Shown here piece after piece: positions 57,268 through 64,000 of a DNA stretch of 64,000 nt. The stretch comes from Thermoflexus hugenholtzii (GTDB lineage Bacteria > Chloroflexota > Anaerolineae > Thermoflexales > Thermoflexaceae): NCBI RefSeq assembly GCF_018771565.1, contig NZ_CP076326.1, positions 2,797,785 to 2,861,784 on the forward strand, in the 5' to 3' direction. Positions within the stretch are counted from its first letter, which is position 1. The number at the start of each line of letters is the position of its first letter. The notes beneath the pieces were generated by a model, which did no database searches, was not told the origin of the DNA, and saw only the letters and a program-made list of their open reading frames with translations. The translations under genes were made by a program, and so were the position numbers.

Positions 57268-57335
57268 GGCGAAGGCTCCGGCCGAACGATGGTGGATGGA
57301 GATCCGAGCAACGCGGCGTCCCGGCGTGGTCCGGT

Positions 57336-58565
57336 TCACTCCGGCTCCGCCGGCACCAGGCGCATGAAGCGCCGGCGGCCGACCTGAAGCACCCGCGGCC
57401 GATCCACCTGAATGATCGTCTCCACCTCGGAGAGGGTCTCCCCATCCAGGCGCACGCCGCCCTGGCGGATCAGGCGGCGGGCCTCGCTCCGGCTGGGGGC
57501 CATCCCCGTGAGGACCAGGAGGTCGACCAGCGGCTGCGGCCGGGAGAGCAGGAAGGTGGGCATCTCCTCCGGATAGGCCCGCTCCTGGAACACTGTGCGG
57601 AAGTGGGCCTCCGCCCGCTCCGCCGCCTCCTCCCCGAAGAAGATCGAGACGATCTCCCGGGCGAGCTCCATCTTCACGTCCCGGGGATGGAGGGTTCCCT
57701 CCCGCAGCCCTTGCTCGATGGCGGCGATCCGCTGCGGCGGATATCGGGTGAGCAGCTTGAAGTAGGTAGGCATCACCTCGTCCGGGATGCTCATCACCTT
57801 GCCGAACATGTCCTCCGGGGTGGTGTTCAGCGGGATGTGGTTGCCCAGGGATTTGGACATCTTGCGCACCCCGTCGGTGCCCGGCAGCAGCGGGAGCAGG
57901 ATGGCCACCTGGGGCCGCTGGCCGAAGGCTTCCTGGAGCTTCCGCCCGGCCACCACGATGTTGAACAGCTGGTCGGTCCCGCCGATCTGCACGTCGGCCT
58001 GCAGGGCCACCGCGTCGTAGCCCTGCATCAGCGGGTAGAACAGCTCGTGCAGGAAGATGGGATCCCCGATGTCCAGCCGCGCGGAGAAGGACTCGCGGGC
58101 CAGGAACTGCTGCACCGTGAAGTGAGAGGCCAGGTGGATGAGATCCCGGAAGGTCAGGCCGGAGAGCCATTCCGCGTTGTAGCGGATGATGGTCTTCTCC
58201 GGATCCAGCACGCGGAAGGCCTGCTCGGCGTAGGTGCGGGCGTTGGCCTCCACCTCCTCGGGGGACATCAGGGCGCGCCCCATCAGGTGGCCGGAGGGAT
58301 CTCCGACCAGGGCCGTGAAGGTGCCGATGACCAGGATGGTCTCGTGGCCGAGATCCTGGAACTGGCGGAGCTTGCGCAGGGGCACCGTGTGTCCCAGGTG
58401 CAGGTCGCTGGTCCGGGGGTCCACCCCCAGGTAGACCCGCAGGGGGCGCCCTTCCTGGAGGCGCTCCCGCAGCTCCGCCTCCATTGTCCGGCGCAGCGTC
58501 TCATCGCCGTATTCGGTCCCCTGCATCAACAGGGCCACCTGTTCATCGATGGACATGCGCGTCAT
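57336..58565 (-). CDS. tyrS: Tyrosyl-tRNA synthetase
   Basis: 409-residue class I synthetase. Signature HLGHTVPLRKL (HIGH), LVGDPSG, the tyrosine-site segment MQGYDAVALQADVQIGGTDQ, KMSKS in RKMSKSLGNHIPL, and a C-terminal S4 RNA-binding domain (SRSEARRLIRQGGVRLDG). It attaches tyrosine to tRNA-Tyr. ATG 58565 has AGGAGG five bases upstream. No T-box sequence was noticed in the 270 bp upstream, which instead hold MITE copy 2. Confidence 0.95.
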   Translation of the reverse strand: MTRMSIDEQVALLMQGTEYGDETLRRTMEAELRERLQEGRPLRVYLGVDPRTSDLHLGHTVPLRKLRQFQDLGHETILVIGTFTALVGDPSGHLMGRALMSPEEVEANARTYAEQAFRVLDPEKTIIRYNAEWLSGLTFRDLIHLASHFTVQQFLARESFSARLDIGDPIFLHELFYPLMQGYDAVALQADVQIGGTDQLFNIVVAGRKLQEAFGQRPQVAILLPLLPGTDGVRKMSKSLGNHIPLNTTPEDMFGKVMSIPDEVMPTYFKLLTRYPPQRIAAIEQGLREGTLHPRDVKMELAREIVSIFFGEEAAERAEAHFRTVFQERAYPEEMPTFLLSRPQPLVDLLVLTGMAPSRSEARRLIRQGGVRLDGETLSEVETIIQVDRPRVLQVGRRRFMRLVPAEPE

Positions 58566-58726
58566 CCCCGCCTCCTCTCAAGCCTCCCTGACGGGTTGCC
58601 TTCGAAGCGTGTGGGCTCCCTGCCGTGTGCCCGGCCTCCCGGGATCGGGGCTTTCCCATCGCCGCGAACGGATGGGGTCAACTTCAACAGTATGCCATGG
58701 AGAGGATGGATCGCCAAGCTCCGGGG

Positions 58727-58819
58727 CGGCATGGATGTGTCCCGATTTTGTCGGGCCTGGCCGCCTTGTAGGACAACTGCGAGCAGTTGTTCTACGATTT
58801 TGGGACACACCCGGCATGG
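58727..58819. mobile_element. MITE copy 2, about 77 bp, with 8-bp target duplication
   Basis: Element 58735-58811 matches copy 1 (22,660-22,739) over its whole length with a few changes, in the same orientation: ATGTGTCCCGATTTTGTCGGG at the left (in part), internal TAGGACAACTG palindrome, and GATTTTGGGACACACC at the right. It is flanked by the direct repeat CGGCATGG (58727-58734 and 58812-58819). Lies 22 bp beyond the stop of the TPR/propeller gene. Confidence 0.85.
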
Positions 58820-58833
58820 TCCTCGTTCGCCCC

Positions 58834-60522
58834 CTATGGCCCCCAGGCCACCCGCTGGCTCAGCGGATCGGGGAGATGCTCCCCCAGGTCCAGGATCTTG
58901 CGGGGGGTGCCGCCGGCGGCCGGGATCAGATACACGCCCCATCGGCCGTCGGCGTCCGAGAGATAGGCGATCCAGCCCCCGTCCGGAGACCAGGCGGGCC
59001 CGGTCTCCTGCCCACCTCCCGAAGTGAGCGCCCGGAAGAAGCCCTGGGGGGTGGCGATCACCAGGTCCCAGCTTCCCTGAACGTCCGTGGTGTAAACCAG
59101 AGCGGAGCCATCCGGGGACCAGGCGGCCTGGAGGTCGTTGGGGTGCTGGCTCAGGCGGACGGGGGCGCTGGCCCCGGGCGGCAGCAGCAGCAGCCCGCAC
59201 CCGCCGGCCGCGCAGCCGGTCCACGCCAGCGTCCCCTGGGCGCTCCATGCGGGGAACCGTCCGGTCGCGATCCGCTGGGCCTGGCCGGGCTCCTGGAGGC
59301 TCAGGACCCGGATCCCGCCGGCTCCGTCCATGAAAGCCAGATGCTGGCCATCCGGGGCCCAGGTGGGCCATGCGGCCCCGGGCCCGGCGATCTGCACGGT
59401 CTCCCCGCTCTCCAGGTCCCGGATGAACAGCCCGACCCCGGCGACCCGGTAGGCCAGCCGTCGGCCGCCCGGTTGCCAGGCCGGCTGATCGGCTCCCACC
59501 GCCACCCGGAACCCCCGTCCGCTGGCCTCGATGACGTAGAGCACGTAGGTTCCCGCCTCCGAATCGTAGAGCGCGTAGGCGAGGCGGCCCACCGGGATGG
59601 GCGGCGGGAGCGGGGTGCCTCCGCCGGGGAGGGTCCCCGGGATGGGGGTGGGGGTGGCCAGCAGGCAGCGCGCCCCGGCTTCCTGAGCTTTGGCCTGCAC
59701 CGCGGGGTCGTCGAACAGGCGCAGGGCGGCCTGATACTGGGCCTCCGCCGGGCAGCTCTCCCCCTGGGCGGTCAGGAGGTCGCCGTAGGCCACGTGGGCC
59801 TGGAAGAGCCGGCGCGCGGTGTCCCGGTATCCCGGGGCCAGGGCATAAATCTCCCGGAGCCGCCGGATCGCCTCCGCCCAGTTCACTCCCCAGTGGTCCC
59901 GGGCGGCGAGATACAAAGCGGCGAGGCGGTAAGCGGTGGCCGCTTCAGGCGGAAGCGGCCCCAGGCGGGCTGCCTGGTCCAGGTAGAAAAGGCCTTCGGC
60001 CAGGCGATCCTCGGGATCCTGGAGCAGCTGCATGCCGTGCCGGAGGGCCGCCTCCCGCAACAGGGCGCTTACCTCCGCCGCCCGGAACGCCGGATCCCGG
60101 TTCCGGATCTGCAGGAGGAGCTCGACGGCCCGGGGCAGGTCGCCGGCCTCATAGGCCTTGCGGGCGGTTTGAAAGGCGTCCTCCAGGAGGATCTCCGGCG
60201 GGAGGGAGGTGGGGGTGGGTCGGGCGGCGATGCGGCGCTGGGCCTCGGCCCGGGCCGCTTCCACGGTGGGGTCGCCCGGGCGCAGCCGCGCGGCGGCTTC
60301 GAGGAAGGCCAGGGCCCGTTCCTCCTGGCCGGCGTCCAGGAGGTCCATCGCCTGGTGGACCGCGGCGTCGGCCGTGGCCTGGATCCGCCGGGCCTGTTCG
60401 GCTTTCCCGCGCTCCCAGCCCATCCGCCAGCCGGCCAGGGCCATCCCGCCGATCAGGGCGAGGGAGAACAACGCCATCGAGGCGCCGGCCAGCCCCCGGC
60501 GCATCCGTCGGGACCATGTCAT
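58834..60522 (-). CDS. Membrane-anchored TPR and TolB-like propeller protein
   Basis: 562 residues. One N-terminal membrane helix (about 14-32, ASMALFSLALIGGMALAG), a TPR-like helical region (about 45-285: ATADAAVHQAMDLLDAGQEE, FQTARKAYEAGDLPRAVELL), a Pro/Thr linker, and a C-terminal propeller (about 305-560) with PD40/WD40-like repeats: DQPAWQPGGRRLAYRV, WPTWAPDGQHLAFMD, QAAWSPDGSALVYTTD, GPAWSPDGGWIAYLSD. Such proteins are common in Chloroflexota envelopes and are thought to form scaffolds; function unknown. Followed by a MITE. Confidence 0.83.
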   Translation of the reverse strand: MTWSRRMRRGLAGASMALFSLALIGGMALAGWRMGWERGKAEQARRIQATADAAVHQAMDLLDAGQEERALAFLEAAARLRPGDPTVEAARAEAQRRIAARPTPTSLPPEILLEDAFQTARKAYEAGDLPRAVELLLQIRNRDPAFRAAEVSALLREAALRHGMQLLQDPEDRLAEGLFYLDQAARLGPLPPEAATAYRLAALYLAARDHWGVNWAEAIRRLREIYALAPGYRDTARRLFQAHVAYGDLLTAQGESCPAEAQYQAALRLFDDPAVQAKAQEAGARCLLATPTPIPGTLPGGGTPLPPPIPVGRLAYALYDSEAGTYVLYVIEASGRGFRVAVGADQPAWQPGGRRLAYRVAGVGLFIRDLESGETVQIAGPGAAWPTWAPDGQHLAFMDGAGGIRVLSLQEPGQAQRIATGRFPAWSAQGTLAWTGCAAGGCGLLLLPPGASAPVRLSQHPNDLQAAWSPDGSALVYTTDVQGSWDLVIATPQGFFRALTSGGGQETGPAWSPDGGWIAYLSDADGRWGVYLIPAAGGTPRKILDLGEHLPDPLSQRVAWGP

Positions 60523-60834
60523 CCTTGCGGTTTCCTCCGGTGAACTTCCCGGGCTCCTGCAGGCCTTCCGTCCTGGGCGGCCGGATGCAAGGAAAGATCA
60601 AAGAGGAGCCCGGCGGGTCTTATTCTCCCTGGAGCTCCGAGAATTGAGGAGGCCTCCAACCCTGGGGTTCTCCGGCGGATCCGGATTATCTCCGGGGTCG
60701 CAGGATGTCCGCGGAGGGATCCCAGCCCAGGTCCGACAAGTTCCCGGTGCGCATTGTCTCCCAGGAAGCGAATGATTCGATCAGGCCCTCTGGGACCGTG
60801 TCGCTGGAGGGCGGAGGCGACCCGCCGGGTCGCT
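60523..60834. other. Intergenic region with weak coding-like frame
   Basis: 312 bp between the DUF499 ATPase and the TPR/propeller gene, both minus strand. A small hairpin GCGACCC-GGC-GGGTCGC lies directly after the DUF499 stop (60,833-60,817). No promoter or gene could be supported. Confidence 0.4.
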
Positions 60835-63800
60835 CTATTCCATCTCGAACTCGTAAGTCATAAATTTCAGGGTCCGGCAGTTCTCCGTGACGCGGTGCTT
60901 CACATCCTCCGGGATGCCCTCCGGAATGGTAGCCTCGATTTCCAAGGTGACTCGAACCTGGGCACCACGGAGCCCCGCAAGGTGAGCGATGACCTCCTGG
61001 GCGATCCGGCCGGCATCCGCTCCGACCCGCAACGGGTTTAGCTCCACATTGCCATGAAAGCGGCGCGGGAGAACCGCCTCGGAAGGTTGGGGGGGCGTCT
61101 CAATTGGGGTGGGGGTTTTCACCGGCCCAGGGATTACGATGACATCTGGCGATCCTGTCTCCCTGATCGAACGATCCCGGGCCTCAACGTCCATCTGCCG
61201 CCGTGCCGCCTCGGGCTTCACGACCAGGCCCCTCGGGTTGTCTGGGGAGAGCTGGATCTGCTGCCCTGCTCGCAGGCCCCGATACCTGCTCGTGGCTTCG
61301 TCATAGCTGTCTGCGTAGGCAAAAGTGTCCTGTTCCCATGTGGGCAGTGCTACTCCATCCTCCACCGCCTTTACAAGCACCAGATGGTCCCTAAGGCGTG
61401 GGAGATACACATACCGGGCGAAGTCCTCTATGAGCTGCCGGACTTCTACATGGTCGCCTCGCCACAGAGGCACTCGATCGAGCTCCATTCGCAGGCGGGT
61501 CCCTGCCAGCTGGACAATGAGCAGCTCGTCGCGCAACAGCCTCCGGCTTGCTCGCTCCACCAGTCCATTGTTGCCCTGCAGGCGGATTTCCTGCCATTCC
61601 AGGGACCCGTGAGGATCCTGCTGGACTGGCACCAACAACCAGCAGAAGGTCTCCGGAAGCCGGGCCCTTACGGTGGTATCGCTGGCGTCCATCTGCTGCT
61701 CCGCCTGCCGCACCGCGTGGGGCATCAGGTCCAAGGTCTCTTGGTCTCTGAGTATGGAAGCCCACGCGAGGTACCGCCGGACTGCCTCGTCCAGGTCCTG
61801 CACCCGCGCCCGATCGGGGGCCAGGAAGACCAGGGTGTTGCGATACAAACGCGGCGCGCTCCCGCGTGATTCCAAGATTCGCTTCGCCTCTTGTAGCGCC
61901 GGGCTGTCCTCCCCTCGCGCGTGCGGGTAATCCAATCCCAACACCACCAGCCGCGCGTCCAGGTCGTCCGGGATGTCCTGGGGGGACTGGGGGAAGACGT
62001 GCACGCGACTGAAAGCTCCGGGCCTGCGGACTTCCTCCCGCACCCGGCGCTCCACTTCCCGCGCCACCTTCTCCGGCTCCCGCTTGAGCTGTTCGGCCCG
62101 GCCCTCTGCAAGGCTCGTTACATTGGGCTGGGTGGAGTACCAGTAGCGCGGGCCATCCTGATAGAGGTAGGTTGCCTCCCTTGCGAGCCTTCGCAGGGCA
62201 TCTCCGAAGATCTGGGGCGACTCTCCCGGCGCTACGCAGCCCAGCCGCACCCGTCGGTCGTCGATCCCCTGGTGGGCGGCCCGCTGGATGGGAGCCGAGC
62301 CCAGATAAATAGTGCGGGCCACCCGACGGCAGGCGTGGTATTTGCCGAGGTTGGGCACCTCAGCGTCCAGGCGCGCCGGGAGCGAGTTCGGCCCGTCCAC
62401 GTCTTTCTCGATCACCGGCACCCAGTTTTCAGAAAGGTAGCGAGTGAGTTCGAACTGTACCCGGGGGTCGTCCATCGGGATGGTGGATGGCAGGATAAGC
62501 GGGCTCCTATCGCCCCGCTCCCACAGGCTATGGATCACCGCGGCCATGAGGCGCAGCACGCCCCGCGTTCGCTGGAACGTGGGGAGGGCAGCCCAGTCCT
62601 CGTAGAGGCGCGCGAACACCTCGGGGTGGATAGGGTAGGCGTCCTTCAGCCTGCGCTCGTAGTCCGGCTCGCTGCACTCTGGAGGGAATTCTCCCTTCTG
62701 CGTGCGGTAGAGGTCGGCGAAGGCCCGGGCCACCACGTCTCGCGCCTTGAACTGCTCGGGGTCCGTCATCGGCTCGAACAGACGGCGGCGCACGATCTCG
62801 AAGCTCTCCTCCTGGGTGGCCGGCCGCCACGGCGCTTCCATCCGCCCGATCACGTTGCGCAGCCGGGCCAGAGCTTCGCGACCCCGGATCCCCCCGACCT
62901 CGATGTTCTCTGCCTGAAGGTGTGGGGATACAGGATCGTCGGCGGCCGGGAGGGAGATCGCGACCAGGCAGGCGCGTGCGACCCGCGCCGACTCCGTCAG
63001 GGCCTGGGCGAAGGTGAACTGGGTGTCGAACGTCCCGCCGGGGAGGTCGGGCGCATCATGGAGCTGGCGGGCGTAAGCGACCCACTCGTCGATCAGGATG
63101 AGGCATGGGCCATAGGCGTTGAACAGCTCCCGGAGAGCATCGCCCGGACTGGTGGCCTGCTCGTCGTCTGCGGCGATCCGGGCGTAGGCCTTGCGGGCTT
63201 CTTCAATTCCCCCTGTCGCGAACCCCAGCTGCCAGGCCAGCTCGCCCCAGAGCGTGCGCACCACGGTTCCATCGGGCTTCCGACTGGGGTTCCCGGGCGA
63301 GATGCGGTTACCCACTAGGACCACCCGCCGGACCTGGGGCAGTGAGCGCACCCCTGCTTCGGTCATCACCTCATCCACTCCGGGGAGCTCCGCCAGGGCC
63401 TTTCCCGAGAACAGATGATACAGGGCGATCATGGCGTGTGTCTTGCCGCCCCCAAAGTTCGTCTGGAGCTGCACCACCGGATCGCCTCCAGATCCAGAAA
63501 GACGCCGGACTGCGTTCACGAGCAGGCGTTTCAGGTTCTCTGTGAGATACGTGCGTCGGAAGAACTCCACGGGATCCTGGTACTCGGAGGACGCCTCCCC
63601 CAGGTAAACCTGCCACAGATCTGCGGCGAACTCTGCCTGCTGGTAGCGGCCGCTCGCCACGTCCGGGTGCGGGCTCACTACCTCCCGCCACGGCTTCAGG
63701 ACGCCTGCCGCAGCAGCCTCCACCAGCGCCCCACCCACCTTGCGCCGCTCGGCCCGCACCTGCTCGTCGAACCGCACCCGCAGCAGCTCCATCTTCATGC

Positions 63801-64000
63801 GCTCCAGCTCCTCGACCTGCGGCGCGGAGATGGCTGAAAGCAACCGGGCGGCGGAGTCCAGCATTCGGTAGGCGTCGTCGCTGGAGAAGGCCTCCTGGTG
63901 CGCCCACTTGTTCCGCCAGTCCCGGAGCTCCGAAACCAGACTCCGCTCCGTCTGGCCCAGGGTCCGGCGGAACACTTCGTTCCATCCTTCCCACATGATC
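60835..64000 (-). CDS. HEPN-DUF499 ATPase, likely anti-phage related (5' end at window edge)
   Basis: At least 1,053 residues; the frame is open to the edge, so the true start may lie outside. The first 60 residues are a Swt1-like HEPN domain with the RNase-type motif RNKWAH (R-x4-H). DUF499 follows with Walker A NFGGGKTHAMIALYHLF near residue 185 and Walker B CLILIDEWVAYARQ near 310, then a long helical and beta-rich C-terminal half ending TENCRTLKFMTYEFEME. DUF499 ATPases are usually encoded with DUF1156 methyltransferases and helicases in phage-defence loci; those genes would be expected to the right of the window. Function inferred from family context. Confidence 0.85.
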   Translation of the reverse strand, partial: IMWEGWNEVFRRTLGQTERSLVSELRDWRNKWAHQEAFSSDDAYRMLDSAARLLSAISAPQVEELERMKMELLRVRFDEQVRAERRKVGGALVEAAAAGVLKPWREVVSPHPDVASGRYQQAEFAADLWQVYLGEASSEYQDPVEFFRRTYLTENLKRLLVNAVRRLSGSGGDPVVQLQTNFGGGKTHAMIALYHLFSGKALAELPGVDEVMTEAGVRSLPQVRRVVLVGNRISPGNPSRKPDGTVVRTLWGELAWQLGFATGGIEEARKAYARIAADDEQATSPGDALRELFNAYGPCLILIDEWVAYARQLHDAPDLPGGTFDTQFTFAQALTESARVARACLVAISLPAADDPVSPHLQAENIEVGGIRGREALARLRNVIGRMEAPWRPATQEESFEIVRRRLFEPMTDPEQFKARDVVARAFADLYRTQKGEFPPECSEPDYERRLKDAYPIHPEVFARLYEDWAALPTFQRTRGVLRLMAAVIHSLWERGDRSPLILPSTIPMDDPRVQFELTRYLSENWVPVIEKDVDGPNSLPARLDAEVPNLGKYHACRRVARTIYLGSAPIQRAAHQGIDDRRVRLGCVAPGESPQIFGDALRRLAREATYLYQDGPRYWYSTQPNVTSLAEGRAEQLKREPEKVAREVERRVREEVRRPGAFSRVHVFPQSPQDIPDDLDARLVVLGLDYPHARGEDSPALQEAKRILESRGSAPRLYRNTLVFLAPDRARVQDLDEAVRRYLAWASILRDQETLDLMPHAVRQAEQQMDASDTTVRARLPETFCWLLVPVQQDPHGSLEWQEIRLQGNNGLVERASRRLLRDELLIVQLAGTRLRMELDRVPLWRGDHVEVRQLIEDFARYVYLPRLRDHLVLVKAVEDGVALPTWEQDTFAYADSYDEATSRYRGLRAGQQIQLSPDNPRGLVVKPEAARRQMDVEARDRSIRETGSPDVIVIPGPVKTPTPIETPPQPSEAVLPRRFHGNVELNPLRVGADAGRIAQEVIAHLAGLRGAQVRVTLEIEATIPEGIPEDVKHRVTENCRTLKFMTYEFEME

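Noticed and set aside
60695-60885. Minus-strand frame of about 60 codons overlapping the end of the DUF499 gene and reading on into the gap (contains LIESFASWETMRTGNLSDL)
   Set aside because: It looks protein-like but has no start codon in a sensible place, and the overlapping DUF499 frame has the expected family C-terminus. Kept only as a note; a profile search of the peptide could revive it.

Overview
The window is GC-rich (roughly two thirds G+C by eye), densely coded, and contains no rRNA, tRNA or CRISPR array that I could find. The gene content points to a thermophilic member of the Chloroflexota, perhaps Thermoflexus-like: archaeal-style isopentenyl phosphate kinase, RtcB with archease, RtcA, CofC (coenzyme F420), a MenA-type prenyltransferase, paired DarA/YaaQ proteins, Pro/Thr-linked membrane-anchored proteins and Arg/Leu-rich, Lys-poor proteins. 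That assignment is inference from content, not from a marker gene.

Left part (1-13,600, all minus strand). A ribose-type operon runs rbsR-rbsD-permease-rbsB-rbsA-permease-rbsK from a near-consensus promoter that overlaps a perfect 14-bp LacI-type palindrome. It is followed by a histone-deacetylase-like hydrolase whose Shine-Dalgarno sits in a strong hairpin, then isopentenyl phosphate kinase, a selenide water dikinase (SelD) that I read as a selenoprotein with an in-frame UGA, archease, and RtcB. RtcB is split by a 510-residue intein exactly at its metal-binding cysteine and runs off the left edge.

13,600-28,400. Membrane-anchored OB-fold protein plus DUF58 protein; polysaccharide export permease and glycosyltransferase; TyrA-like dehydrogenase; solute-binding lipoprotein with promoter and terminator; SH3 protein; MATE exporter; TrmO; and a MarR-ABC-ABC drug-export type operon behind a perfect sigma-70 consensus promoter; then a CPBP protease.

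28,400-29,140 is a cluster of REP/BIME-like palindromic repeats. 29,300-34,200 holds a small membrane protein, a seven-helix protein, threonine synthase, a PPOX protein, a PPOX-MenA fusion, OsmC and an orphan Phd antitoxin.

34,300-38,450 (minus) is a cysteine/sulfur-carrier operon: CysM-like synthase, JAMM protease, MoaD/CysO-like carrier with residues beyond its Gly-Gly, DUF4395 membrane protein, thioredoxin, and MoeB-rhodanese, preceded by a 250-nt leader with promoter, stable hairpin and intrinsic terminator.

38,500-48,600 (plus): secreted metalloprotease, PP2C-like/TM/propeller protein, hydroxyisobutyrate dehydrogenase, LuxR-HTH/TM/Kelch protein, CofC, two DarA-like PII-fold proteins, a trypsin-fold protease, an Amt-like permease lacking the twin histidines, and an EthD protein.

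48,600-64,000: an AT-rich RAYT transposase flanked by palindromes, a zinc-ribbon protein, RNase Z, RtcA, a TnpB insertion sequence next to a PIN-domain remnant, an S45 acylase, an orphan SsuB-type ATPase, a thioesterase, TyrRS, a TPR/propeller protein, and a HEPN-DUF499 ATPase running off the right edge that may mark the border of a defence island. Two copies of an 80-bp MITE with 8-bp target duplications lie at 22,660 and 58,735.
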